NCBI RefSeq assembly: GCF_000003815.2
Contig: NC_049993.1
Coordinates: 16,698,897 to 16,762,896, forward strand
From: Branchiostoma floridae
Lineage: Eukaryota > Chordata > Leptocardii > Amphioxiformes > Branchiostomatidae
DNA length: 64,000 nt
Reading direction: 5' to 3'
Position numbers and translations under genes: made by a program
Shown: positions 32,107 to 45,900 of the stretch, one piece after another
Numbering within the stretch: the stretch's first letter is position 1
How the letters are laid out: the number at the start of each line of letters is the position of its first letter
Notes under the pieces: model-generated
What the model was told of the DNA's origin: nothing
The model's input: only the letters and a program-made list of their open reading frames with translations
Databases searched by the model: none

Positions 32107-33108
32107 AAACTAGAGTTCGGCGACCTCATACCTCCATGAATATTTAGAGCTTTCGTAAATATCATGCAATTGACTGACACATTAACATAATTTATGCATG
32201 GTATTGTTCACCATTGATTAACGTACACATGTCACAATCATAAAATTCCCATTATTAATCATAAAGCGGTTTTGCAATTTTTACATAAATTATGCAAATA
32301 AGCTCCTCATTACCATATTTGGTATCTGCTTATACTCCACCTATCATAATTAACATGTGTTACATCTATTGAAGTCCAGTTATTGAAAACAATGGAATTA
32401 TACAATTTCCTCATTAATTATGCAAATTAAGTCCTCATTTGCATAACATGTATATCATTATGAACATCTTTGTCTAAGGTACCCGCATGCCTAATATGAT
32501 GCCAATCTGTCAATCCTTTCTGCAGTTATCCGCTTTGGAGTGTTTGACAAAAACGCCCCTGCAGTTCCACAATTAAATGTTAGAGGGCTGAAACTTGCTC
32601 CACTTGGTCATGGCACTAAAAGCTATCTACCACCTAAATGTCAAGACCATAGCATGTCTGGAACAAGAGATACATTGAAAAAACTGCTATAATATAATAT
32701 TCTCATTAATTATGCAAATGTACTCCAATTTTGCATAATTAGTATCTTATCTTGTACAACATTGTCTAAGGTACCTACATACCAAAAATCATGAAAATTC
32801 GTTGTTCCCTTCTTGAGTTATCGTCTTCAGAAGTTTTTGACAAAAATGCCCCTGCTATCCCAAAATTAGACGCTAGGGGGACCAAACTTGTGTCATTTCT
32901 TCCTTAGCACAAGAGCTATCTAATACTTAAAAATCGTGGCCATAGCTTGTTGAGAACACCGAGATAGCAAAACCGGAAGTTGCGCTGCAGTACCAAGGGG
33001 AGCCGCTAGGGGGCACAAAATCTAATCATTTCCAGCTTTCATCACACACTACCAACACACCAAGTATGAAACCAATCCACCCAGCCGTTCTTGAGTTATT
33101 TTGTTTAC

Positions 33109-33139
<31 letters not shown>

Positions 33140-33183
33140 AACGCGGGGTAAAATATAACCTCCATGACATTTCATGGAGGTAA
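32107..33183 (+). mobile_element. 1.08-kb interspersed element, copy 1
   Basis: It starts aaactagagttcggcgacct and ends catttcatggaggtaa. Inner inverted tips tacctccatgaa and ttcatggaggta are present. The same element lies reversed at 56571-57641. The interior has repeated modules (caaaaacgcccctgcagttc and caaaaatgcccctgctatcc, each followed by a gctatcta block) and many ttaattatgcaaat words, plus a (CA)n tract near its right end. No coding frame is seen. Confidence 0.8.
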
Positions 33184-33649
33184 AAAACATATGTACAGTT
33201 GTAGTTACGTATATGTTTATCGGTATGCGGTACTTTAAATTCTGCTGTCTTCAGCTATTCTGTGACATGTCAAACTGAGGTGCAAATAATCCCAGTCCAA
33301 AGTCCTTGCTTCCGCATGTTTCAGAATCTAGGTTACAAAGATGTACTTGTGAAGACCTACTGTTTTGTCATGAACACCTGGAGATAATGTTTCAAGTACA
33401 CTGTCCACTGACTACAATAGTACAATGTAACATATAGAGAAATTGCCCAGGACAAAATTTTCATCACAAAAAGTTCAAACCCTACTTATAAGGCCATAGG
33501 TGCAAAGGTCTAAGTAGATGTCTCAACTCAAGGTCGTGGTTTGAGGTATTCAATAACCTGGCGTAAATCTTGGCCTAGTCACCCACCTTCACCTGAAGCA
33601 TTTTTTGTTGGGGTACCAACAATAATGTACATCTAGGTGATGGTTAACG

Positions 33650-33889
33650 TGGAATCCAGTCTAGTTGTGGCTTGGCCTGCCCGTTGTAGTGTAGGCTCTC
33701 TACGGGGCCAGTGCAGCTCTGAGCCACCAGTATAATCATTCACACCCGGTAGCTTTTTCCCGGTAGTACTTTGCCCAGTGGGAGTTAATTAATATTAAAA
33801 AATTAACTCCCACCTTGCAAAACTCCGGCAGTGGAAAGACCCTCCGGTCCTGAAGATAGCCTGGCCAATCCACGGTAGACTGGATTCCA
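33650..33889. mobile_element. MITE with ggaatccagtct ends
   Basis: tggaatccagtct at the left and agactggattcca at the right are perfect inverted repeats about 240 bases apart, followed inside by ggcttggcc and ggccaatcc. No protein is encoded. Confidence 0.7.
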
Positions 33890-34689
33890 GGTTAGGTGAT
33901 GGTCTCTGCGCTATACAGAGACTATTTGCTACTAGTAATTGCTTCGAACACTATGACTGCAACTCACCCAAGTCCACCTCAAGATGAAGGTCACCAGGTA
34001 CAAGGTATATCCTGTTACCTGTGTTCTATATCTGTGACCTTCTTGTTATTCAAGCCAGGTAATAACAACGGCCCTTACTAAGGCCTTAGGTCAGGCCAGC
34101 CTTTGACATTTGTGCTGACATTATATTTGTGTATCTCACAACTCATATGTATGTGATGTAAGTGAGTGAGTGGGTAGCTAAATAGAATAGCTTGCTTTCA
34201 AATCAACCAGTGCACCCATGTACATGTACATTAATTGTATAGGTACATTGTAATTGTAGTGCTTTGGTGCCACAATGTAAAATTTGGTCTAGTCATCCGA
34301 AATGATTACTTGGAAGTGGGTTGGTTGTGTAGTGTTGGGCTGTGCCATTCTATCTACAGGTGAATCATTAGTCTTCAGCACTGAACACGTGATGTAGCTA
34401 TAGCATTGCTTACAACATAGGACATGTAGGAAAACCATGTTCCAAACAACACTTCAATTTTAGCTTAAACATTTATCAAAATAGAGATGACATTTCGTCA
34501 TTTGCACCAATTTTGAGAGAATGAGATGACCCAAACCTGTTTGACCCCAATGTTTGCCCAGTCTATTCTTGTACTGTATGTATCTTTCGGACGTTTCGTC
34601 TGAATGAACTTTGGCATCAATTGTGCCCATTGGGCCGCCCCTGGTATGACTCTGCAGTTTTCATGGCGAGGTCAGTAGGTCTAGAGTAG

Positions 34690-35420
34690 GACAGCTTTGC
34701 AGACCTGCAAGGTGGTTGCAGTGGGAGGAGCTCCAAACTGTGATTGTTCCATCTTATCGTAAAGTAGCTACATGTATGCATGCAAGAGCTGCAAGGAAAC
34801 TAAGGTTTGGGAGACTTTTCAATGATCTTGCTATCATTCTAAAAACTTACATTTGTAAGACCTGCAAGCCATGGTTGCAGTAGGAGGAGCTCCAAACTGT
34901 TATTGTTCAATCTTATTGTGAAGTGCCAATGCACGCAAGAGCTGCAAGGAAACTGAGGTTTGGGAAGACTTTTCATCAATGATCTTGCTATCAGAATTGT
35001 GCATTTTTGTAGTTTCGGTCTTCAATTTTCAAAACTTCAGATCTGCAAGTGCACTTGGTGGTTGCAGTGGGAGGACTGCAAAACTATCTCACTGTTCCAT
35101 TTTATAATTGCAATGTACAGATGCACGCAAGAGCTGCAGGTTAACTAAGGTTTGGGAGACTTTTCAATGATCTTGCTATTTCGAATTATGCATTTTTGTA
35201 GTTTTGGCCTTCAAAACTTCATGCGTGCAAGGTGGTTGCAGTGGGAGGACTGCAAACTCATTGTTCCAATAATTTTTATGAAGTATTGCAAAGTACCGAT
35301 GCATGCAACTAGCTGCAAGGAAATTCAGGTTTGGGAGATTTTTCAATGATCTTGCTATTTTGAATGTGCAGTTTTGTAGTTTCAGTCTTCAAAACTATAT
35401 GCATAGATCACCTCAGCTGA
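34690..35420 (+). repeat. Tandem repeat, four units of about 160-180 bp
   Basis: Units start at about 34702, 34861, 35041 and 35221, each with gcaaggtggttgcagtggga or a variant, then a gttcca block, gcaagagctgcaaggaaa, ggtttgggaga, and ttttcaatgatcttgctat. A decayed fifth unit may follow 35400. It lies between the dystrophin-family gene and KEAP1. Confidence 0.8.
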
Positions 35421-36943
35421 TTGCATTCCTTCGCAATGTTGCAAAGCCAACTCAAGATAATATAAACTAAGATTGCAAATATCAATTGTAGTATTTTTTG
35501 CTTTTGAAGTTTAAGTTGGAACGTCTGCATTCTGTTTCAGTTGCCTGCATGCTAATAGCACATGTATGTATAATGCTGCAAAGAAGAAAGAAGTATCTGC
35601 ACTGTATTTGTAATGTTCCAAGTATTTACTGCCAAAAGAGCCTGAATTTTGTACTTTTCCACCCAGAAGACATTTTCTTATCTTATTTGGGCTTGACTGG
35701 TACTTCATATTTTTGACGGTGTTTGATGTATGTGATATGAGGTGTTAGGAAATTGTACCAGTCCTGCAAAATGTGGAAGATAGAACGATGACCCTTGACT
35801 CCAAGAATGAGTAAGCATTTAATCATGTTTGTTACCAAGTCCATGACTTATGGCACCATTTTCCTTATTTGGAGTCAGGGCTGTCAAGAATCGTCAAGAA
35901 TAAGCGACACATATATGTGCTAACATCTCAAATTTTGATAGAAGAACAAGGGTAGCAAACAGCTGTAGATTGAATGAATCTTATGAACAAAGATTTCTAC
36001 CTGTCAGGTTTCAGAAAACTATCACACATTCACAAACTGCGAATGGACATTTCAAGTGACAGTCATTTACAATTCCAATTTACAAGCTGACTGTGCATAC
36101 TTTTGCAAAATACAAGTCTTTACATCATAAACCTTCTTATCTTTGTAGAACACCTGCCATTTGAGGTGATGTGGGATTTTATGCAGGGTTGTCTGGGATG
36201 GAAATGTGCTTGCTGGGACAAACAAAAATTTCACCCCTTCTGTCCCAAAATGAACTTCAGGACATGAAAAGGATGAAAAGTACTTTCATAAGCTTAATGG
36301 TATTGATCCTGTATGTAAGTAGGCTCAACAAGGACATTTTGTTGTATTGTAATTTGTATGGTACTGAGCTGTAACCTCTCACAGTCATGGGCTGAATTAG
36401 GAGAGTGCCCTTGTAGTATAACTGGTTAGGACAGTTACCTCAGACGACCTGGGCAGATACATTTTTACTATTTTCGCGTCACCTGAGATGACCTCAGTAC
36501 AAGGTGCAGCCTTGATGCTGCAGATTTTTATCAAAAAGTTTGGTATAATTATTTTATGGCTCTGTTATAACCTGTTCATACTCATGGCAAGTTGGGTTCT
36601 TCAATCCCTATCCTTAAGGTTTGAATTTGTAACTACATATACTAAATATATAAGACAGGTTGGTTGGAAATTGAAGCTCCAATCTATATTCCAAAAAAGG
36701 CAGTAAAAACCATTAATTGAAATTTAAACTGCTTGCATCATGTCATTGTACTATCACGGTAGTGTAACTATCCTATCTTCATCTTCACAACTCTATGTCA
36801 TAATAATGATTTAATTGTTTCCTATGATATTCCCTGTTGGTTTTGATGAGCTGAATATTAGGTATGCAATGACTTGCACATCTGTATTGACATTTCGTCA
36901 CAGACGATTTGACTTGACCCATGTTGTCTCTGTCTCGCCTCAG

Positions 36944-36997
36944 GTACGGATGCCGCTGTCATTGATCTCCTGTTGCCATAGATACGGTTGCTAAGCG
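36944..36997 (+). other. KEAP1 5'UTR part of first coding exon
   Basis: A strong acceptor, ctctgtctcgcctcag, ends at 36943, implying an upstream non-coding exon that was not located. An in-frame TAA at 36992-36994 precedes the ATG by one codon, which fixes the start. Confidence 0.6.
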
Positions 36998-39900
36998 ATG
37001 GCGGAGGACGAGCCCATGGATCCCACGGGGCCCAACTTCGAGGTGGAGTGCCCTCGAAGGAACGGGACGTGTCGGACGTTCACGGATGGCGGGCACGCAG
37101 AGGAGGCGCTCGGAGTGATGAACATGCTGAGGGAACACCAGCAGCTGTGCGACGTCACACTCAAGGTGATGGGATGAAAGGTTTACTGTAAATGCATTTA
37201 AGTTCTCGGGGATTTAATTTCGCGGTAGCTAAAAAAAGGACTTTTTGCGATGGTTTTAAGTATGCGGTAACACCACAGACTGCAGTCTAATACTATAGTA
37301 GAAAAATGTTCGCGGTGATTTTAAGTGAAGGTGAAGTGGTCACCGCGAACATTAATCCGCCGCGAACATTTCTGCATTTACAGTATACACTTCACTCAGG
37401 GCTCGAAATACCACCTGCATATGCAGGTTAGTGCAGGTAACATTGGAGCTGTGCAGGTATTTCTGGTGTCTACCTGCACCTAACCTGCACTGGTCCCTGC
37501 ACTGGGTTAACCGTTTTATACATAAATGTCCTATGATGTAGGTGTATGTTTTGTTATTAGCTGCATTGACTGTGCTGGGTCAGGTAGAGAATGGGACTGT
37601 TCTTGAATCTGTTGGTTCTAGATCTGATTGTGTTTTTGTCTGGTTTCTCTTCTCCTGCTCTAGGTCACACACCAGGACAAGAAGGAATCATTCCTCACGC
37701 ACAAGGTTGTCCTGGCGGCCGCCAGCCCCTACTTCAAGGCCATGTTCACCGGCGGGCTGAAAGAGTGTAAGATGCAGGAGATACCCATCGAAGGGGTGCA
37801 CCCGTGTGTCATGAACAGGCTGATCGAGTTCGCGTATACCTCACGGATAACGTTAACGGACATGACCGTGCTCCACATTTTGACTGCGTCTGTGATGTTC
37901 CAGATGACCAGAGTAGCGAAGCTGTGTTGTGAGTTTCTGGAGGACCAGTTGGACCCCAGTAATGCCATCGGGATCGCCAACTTCGCCCAGGAGCTGGGCT
38001 GTAAGAAACTAGAGGAGAAGGCCAGGGAGTTCATCTACACAAACTTCTGTGAAGTCTGTGAGAGCGAGGAGTTCATGATGCTGTCTGCTTGCCAACTTCT
38101 ACACCTGATCAACAGAGACGAACTCAACGTGCGCTGCGAGTCGGAAGTCTACAAGGCGGCGATGCGGTGGGTCACGTATGACTTGGACGAACGAAAGCAG
38201 TGTATATATCCGCTGTTAGAAGCCGTGCGATGTCACAAACTGAACCCTGAGTTTATCAAGAAGAGTTTATCCTTCTGTCCCATTGCTACCAGAAACCCCG
38301 AGTGTAACGAATACTTGTGTAAGATCCTACAGGACTTGACACTACACAAGCCCATGTGTTTGAAAGTCAAGCAAAGGACTCCCCTGGCCCCCCACGTGAT
38401 TTTCATCGCCGGGGGCTACCTGAGACAGTCGCTAGCGACGATGGAAGCGTACAATCCAGAGAAGAACACGTGGACAAAGCTAGCCGACCTGCCCATGCCC
38501 AGAAGTGGGCTAGCTGCTGCTGTGGTACACGGGTTCTTCTATGTCATAGGTAAGACAATTGGAGTTATAGATGTATTGTGGAGGTGATACCTTCAATATT
38601 ATTAGTAGATTTCCCAAATTTGCGATGAATAGCTGATGACTGTACAGTCAGAATTGTGCCAGTGACCATTTTCTTCAACATCAAGTGCTCTAACTAACTT
38701 CTAAGTGGTCACAAGACACAGGTTTGACTTTACACACAAAGTTTGATTCAAATTTGGAGAAATGTGCATTTTAAACTTTAACTTGAAAGTTCATCTGTGT
38801 TAGTAGTAGTCACTATTGAACTAGGTAAACTGTAATATCCAACACAAAAATTTACAACTAAACAGCACCAGTCTTTGTCATGGAATGAACAATCCGTGAC
38901 GTCATGACAGCAGTGGATTGTTCATTTCTTGACAAAGACTGGTGCTGTTCAGTCGAAAATTTGGGTCAGTCCAATTTTTGTGTTGGATATTACTGTTTAA
39001 CTAGTTCAATAATCATTTTAAACTTAAGTTTCATTCTTCCTCCTAACGGTACAGGAGGGCGTAACAACTCTCCGGATGGTAACATGGACTCCAACTCTCT
39101 GGAGGGGTACAACCCGTACACCAACAGCTGGCAGTCCTACACACCCATGTCCATCCCCAGGAATCGCGTGGGGGTCGGGGTCATCGATGACTACATCTAC
39201 GCTGTGGGAGGGTCGCAGGGCTGCATGCACCACAACACCGTGGAAAAGTGAGTTCCTTTCTAATCCTTTCTTATTATTCCGAAAGCAATACATAACACAC
39301 TGTAGTTCAAACAGCAGAAAGCAAACAAACAATACGTACAAAGAAATACCTTAGGCTTAAAACATCGCAGAGAAGTGAGTTCCTTTTTTCTTTTTTTTAT
39401 CATTTTAAAAGTAACATACTTTAATGGTTCAGACAACAGAAAGCAAACAAACAAACTTGAGTACTACAAAGAAATACCTTAACATCGTAGAGAAATGAGT
39501 TCCTTTTTCCTTTTTTTATTATTCCAAAAGTAATATATATATTGCCGCCAAAAAGCAGTGACTCAAACAACTGGAGTGACTCAAAACGGTCAGACGTTTC
39601 CAATAACATCCTTTATCTTTCATCAGTGTTACTGGAGAGATCTTTTTGGAGAGAGTTTTTCTAGCCTAGTCATGAAAGGATTGTATAATTTATTCAAAAG
39701 CTGTCCTAGATATCTTTTAGTTGTAAAATCTCATTGACAGTCCAACAGGAAAGTAGATTTAAATAGATGGTTACTGTGTACGTATACGTTGCAGACTAGA
39801 ATGTCCATGTTTTTAGAAAAAGTAAAAGATTGTTCCTAATTGCCTGACATAGCAAAATGGCACACATAATCTTTTTGGATCTATTTAAGAACATGGATTG

Positions 39901-42900
39901 TATTTGTATAGTGGTGGGCTATGCAAATAGTAGGTGTTTGTCCGTATTTTGTTGTTGTACGTTTTTGCTGTCTCACTGTGTTGCGTGAAGCCTGCTATAC
40001 ATACAGGCCTTTTCAAGGTCTCACTCTCACCACAGAGTGCTGATTCTGCTGACTAATTGTTGTTTCAGTTTCTGTTGGACGCCAGAAACAGTCTTTTCTC
40101 AAATAAGTAGAAGCCCTCAGGAAATGATTTTATTTCCTTACCAAGGCTAGAATCCTCCTGAAATAAAATCTTAAAAATAATGCTAGAATTTCATTTTGTT
40201 TTATTCTGATCCAACCAAGTTTGATCACTGATGTGCACACCCTTTTGCCATGAAGCATAGTACTTTCCCATTGAAAGATTGCAAAACCCTCCTAGTAAAT
40301 AACAGCTTGCCTGAGGTACCATTTATTTTTTTGCAAGTCACTGCAGTAAATCTGAAAAACAAATTGTTGGTTATCGTTGTGATTTTTGCGACATGTACAA
40401 GTGAGCAGTTTTCACATGGGGACATTGTTGAAAGTGATGTCAAACAGCTACATTGTACAGTACATTACTGTACTAAGCCAGTTATTTGCAAAGTCAAATT
40501 GAACATATGATATGAAGAAATAACAAAAGATATGAAAATGTAGGCCATATTTTGCCCATGCAAACATTGAAATCTAATTTGTTTATGATGTATGTATTAT
40601 AAGCAGCCGTCATATAGGCTAAAACAGCAGTTCCGTACATTAAGTCAATATTGTTAAGTAGAAGCTACACATTACAAAAGGATTACTGATTGACTTTGGA
40701 CATCGCACACTACGCTGTTCCGTACTTCAGCTATGTTATGTGCTGAAGGTGTGGCGCTGAGCTTTTGGCTGACAGCTATTTTATTGTCCACTTCTTAAGG
40801 GCAACAACCGCAAGTTCAGACATGTGCATATTGGGGTTTCAGAGCTCTGACAGAAGGGTACTTATTAAGGGGATTCAAATGCTTGAAGTTGAACGGTCAA
40901 CCTGTGTGCTACATGTAGGTGTTCAAGAAGCTTGAGACTTTGACACTTGATTAAGATATCTATTACTTTGCATACATATACATGTAGTACATCACTAGTT
41001 TTCCTGCATTTCTGTAGATACCACATCACATATTTACCCTTTGCTACTATATGGCAATCATTGGGGAAAATTTTGTAATTGCTGCTGCTACTCTTACAGT
41101 ATGCTCGACACTAAACTATAAGAGTTTAGCACATTTGGTGTAATTAAGCATGGTGCATTTACATGGCAAGATGCCACACCCTGAGTATATATGCATGCAA
41201 GTGTTGAATTTAAAGAGCAAACAAAGTTAACGCCTTTAACTTAAAGTCATTCAACTTTACCAACATTTAGTAAGCTATGTATATGATTTGTGTGTTTGTT
41301 GATAATTATCTTTACACTACAAAGTACACTTCCCTGTTTATGTCTATACTTCCTTGTCTTTATCAAATTTGTGAAAAGAAGTAGCTGCATAAACAATAAA
41401 CCACAGAAACCCTCATGTCATGGTCTATTCCTAAAGATGCAGAGTATGCTGTATCTGAGACATACCATTATACACGTGGGGGTGTTACACCTACGTGTAC
41501 AACCTGTTGTATGCAGGTGACTAAGCATTTTGCACATTGACAGACTACTATAATTGTTCTCCTGCTACATACAGTTAGTAAAAGAATACCGAAATGTCAA
41601 AGTGGCATATGAGAGATGGAGTTAGCCTTCCTGCTAGCTTGGCCGGAGGCCTAATTTCCTCACAAGTTAAGTTAAAAGTTAAACCCTTCCCGCGCCTGAT
41701 GGCGCATAGGGCAGCGCCCATCTCTGTTTCCTTAGCCCTGGGCTACACAGCGCAAACACTACAGCAAGGGGCTAGACCATTGGTAGTGGTGTGTGTTCAA
41801 CTTCCATACTCTTTCCCTAATGCTGAGTGCTAAGCAGAGAAAGCAGCATGTACAAATGTACCATTTTTAAAGTCTTTGGTATGACTCGGCCGGGCATTAA
41901 ACTCACGACCTACCGAATGCATGGCGAACACTCTACCCACTCGGCCATTGCACCGGCCATTTCGAATCTTCACAAGGCCACATGTATATTAATCAATGCC
42001 ACCATACCTTATAATTAATTTTTGCTGGAAAGTAACAGAGTGAGCAGGAGACAATAAAGCATTGTGAAGTAGAGATTCTTTACTAGCCAACCTTAGCACT
42101 GCCAGTCTGGTGTCATACTTCATGCCAGCTAGCTAGCAAGTTGTTATGTTGACAGAAAGGATTATAAGAAAAGTAGTCTTCATGGCTACCTTGTCCCCCA
42201 ATGACCAGGAGGTCAAGGGACTAGGTAGGAAAGTAGGTAGTCTCATACATGCAGTTACCTGGCATACCTTATCTTAAACAATCTGACTCAACAATTCTAG
42301 TAGAAATTAGATGGTATGGTCTAGGGTGAAAATGGGATTTTTAGTAAAAGTGAATGAATGATCATGAAAGAATACAAATATCTACATGGTCTTTTTTTTA
42401 TTATCTTAAAGTATTTTTTTAACGAGTTTACTCAGTGGAAGGCCATTGACCACTTCTGGGCACCAAACTATGCTCACTGTAGCAGAATTTCTTCTCCCTA
42501 AGTCAACATAGAGTTTTGGCAAGTTCGACTGACTGACAGATTTATTTCCCCATGATTGTTGTAGGTATGATGCTAACCAGGACAAGTGGACGACAGTGGC
42601 TCCCATGAAGACCAGACGTATTGGTGTGGGTGTGGCTGTACTCAACAGGTCAGTATTGGAAACAAAAATGTTGCATAGCCTTTTTTGCAAGTGCAGTTTG
42701 TTTACAATTACAGTTAGTTATTATTAGACTAGTGTGGCTGTGCTGAATGGGTCAGTGTTGAAACACAACCACAATTTGTTAAAAGCATTGTGTTTTTATT
42801 TATTTATCTATTTGCTAATATTAATTTGTAATATACATGTGTATACATGTACAACTTGCTAAGTAAACTATGCACTGAAGTTGTTCGATCTTTTCCAGTG

Positions 42901-45900
42901 AGGCATTTTGATAGTTTTTATGCAAGACGGTTTCTAGTTTTAAGGTACTGTCTAGTGCAACGGGTTGTTGAGTAAATAAATTTGCAAAGGGATACATGTT
43001 GACAGTAGGATTAATAATACATCATTGTGAGATGTTGAATAGCTTTAAGTTGATATCCTTATAACTTAGAAAAGTTGGGGCTTTTAGTTTCCCTCTGCTT
43101 CCAAAAAAGAAGTCAAACCCAACCTGTTTAGAAATAGCCAACTCTAGTATTACAGTAGAATATTTTTCGTAACTGTCCATCGTCACTTGTATGTCTACTA
43201 TGTTTATACCATGTACTTGCAATTAGCCCTCGCGCACGAACTTGGAAATAAACTTCTTCTGTATAACTGTTGACTGCAGACTGCTGTACGCTGTGGGAGG
43301 GTTTGATGGAACGACCCGTCTGAGATCCATGGAGTGTTACCACCCCGAGAACAACGAGTGGCAGTTTGTCACCTCCATGAACGTGCCCAGGAGTGGAGCA
43401 GGTAATCAAGAAGTCTGTTTTCACTTATGTGCACTATGTATCTGGAACAGTCTACCTCCAGACATACACACCGCACAGAACTCTGGCTTACTTCATATAA
43501 TAAGAGACTCTCAAAGTAACAGAAATGACCAAAATGAACAGACAAAATTTTAATCTAATAGAGAATAAAGATACATAGTCACAAAGTTATAAAGAATGTA
43601 AAATATCTTAAGTCAGTACTGTTTCTATCATGAAATATATGGTTGTGTCCATGTTGTAAACAGCTTGATTCAAATGTTTTAAATGTCTGACAAATTGGTG
43701 AAAAATTCTTCTTTTGACATGAAGTGTCCTGTTGTAAAAGTCCCTTAGCAGCAGGGCTTTAGCCAGCTCGAAATTTCTTTCCGTCAGCCAGTTCCTATTG
43801 TCGCGAAAACCGCGTAACACTATTCCGGGAGTTAGAAACACTGAACTGAGGCCTTGAAAAACGGGTCTTTAATGAGATTATCGTATGCGAAAGGGCGCTG
43901 ACACACTTTGTCAACAATAATAACAATAGCAAAACAAACAGTGTGTGGCTTTTACGGGCGTGGATGGCGTCCCCAAGCCGCCTGTAGCTTCCACCAAGGA
44001 TTTTTGTCCGTCAAGGTTGACGGATTGGTTTTAGAATTTTCCGTCACACGCAGCAAATTTCCGTCAATTGACGGAAAAACGGACGCTAGCTAGAGCCCTG
44101 GTTAGCAGTATGAATTTTGACGACATAGTAAACTAAACTGAAATCCATTTTCCTGCCTGCAGGTGTAGTAGCCCAGGACCATCACATCTATGCCATCGGG
44201 GCTTATAACATTTCTTGTTTCACTGTGACTGCAGGTGTAGTAGCCCAGGACCACCACATCTATGCCATCGGGGCTTATAACATTTCTTGTTTCACTGTGA
44301 CTGCAGGTGTAGTAGCCCAGGACCACCACATCTATGCCATCGGGGGTTATAACATTTCTTGTTTCACTGTGACTGCAGGTGTAGTAGCCCAGGACCACCA
44401 CATCTATGCCATCGGAGGTTATAACATTTCTTGTTTCACTGTGACTACAGGTGTAGTAGCCATCGGGGGTTATAACATTTCTTGTTTCTCCATGACTGCA
44501 GGTGTAGTAGCCCAGGACCACCACATCTATGCCATCGGAGGTTATAACATTTCTTGTTTCACTGTGACTGCAGGTGTAGTAGCCCAGGACCACCACATCT
44601 ATGCCATCGGAGGTTATAACATTTCTTGTTTCACTGTGACTGCAGGTGTAGTAGCCCAGGACCACCACATCTATGCCATCGGAGGTTATAACATTTCTTG
44701 TTTCACTGTGACTGCAGGTGTAGTAGCCCAGGACCACCACATCTATGCCATCGGAGGTTATAACATTTCTTGTTTCACTGTGACTGCAGGTGTAGTAGCC
44801 CAGGACCACCACATCTATGCCATCGGAGGTTATAACATTTCTTGTTTCACTGTGACTGCAGGTGTAGTAGCCCAGGACCACCACATCTATGCCATCGGGG
44901 CTTATAACATTTCTTGTTTCACTGTGACTGCAGGTGTAGTAGCCCAGGACCACCATAGTAGCCATCGGAGGTTATAACATTTCTTGTTTCACTGTGACTG
45001 CAGGTGTAGTAGCCCAGGACCACCACATCTATGCCATCGGAGGTTATAACATTTCTTGTTTCACTGTGACTGCAGGTGTTGTAGCCCAGGACCACCACAT
45101 CTATGCCATCGGGGGTTATAACATTTCTTGTTTCACTGTGACTGCAGGTGTTGTAGCCCAGGACCACCACATCTATGCCATCGGGGGTTATAACATTTCT
45201 TGTTTCACTGTGACTGCAGGTGTAGTAGCCCAGGACCACCACATCTATGCCATCGGGGGTTATAACATTTCTTGTTTCACTGTGACTGCAGGTGTTGTAG
45301 CCCAGGACCACCACATCTATGCCATCGGGGGTTATAACATTTCTTGTTTCACTGTGACTGCAGGTGTAGTAGCCCAGGACCACCACATCTATGCCATCGG
45401 AGGTTATGACGGGATGAGTCAGCTGAACTCCGTAGAGAAGTATGACATCAACGCCAACACCTGGGAGTTTGTCTCCTCCATGAAGAAACAGAGAAGCGCC
45501 CTGTCTGTCACGTCATTCGGCGGCAAGATATACGCACTAGGTTCGTGTGGATTTGTTATAGTATATCAGTTTTCTACTCTTTCACACTTTGTAGTAGTTT
45601 CAACTCTCATGATTCCACCATGTGTCATAATATATATATAACATATCTGTTATGTACTATACTTCATGTATAACTAGCCTGGGTACCGTCCGGGTATTAG
45701 TTCGCTTGGTGGCGATTCCAGTTAATGAGCGAATTAAGGAATGAGTGCTTGTTAGATGACAACAGACCCACCAACAAGCGGATGGAGGGAGTTTCGGGTG
45801 TTGGAAAGCCTGTTCGAATGAGCGCTTGAACCCATTCCTCAATGTATTTAATATAAGGCCATATGAGAAATCTTACCACTCTAACTCTGAGAGAGAGAGA

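Noticed and set aside
32107-33183. Helitron
   Set aside because: It has a terminal hairpin but no clear TC start or CTRR end, and it has inverted tips that Helitrons lack.
43404-43553. Extension of KEAP1 exon 5 past the donor (reads [20 protein letters not shown])
   Set aside because: The reading continues openly, but the donor g|gtaatc at 43402 joins in phase to exon 6 and restores the Kelch repeat. The text resembles a retroelement fragment. Kept as intron.
44163-45363. CRISPR-like regular array
   Set aside because: Units abut with no unique spacers, and the unit is made of intron end plus exon start of a eukaryotic gene.
44102-45386. Long repeat proteins on both strands over the 72-bp array
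   Set aside because: The - strand frames are mirror images of a splice-site array. The + strand frame is open only because the unit is 72 bases. It is treated as a duplicated exon border, not a separate gene.
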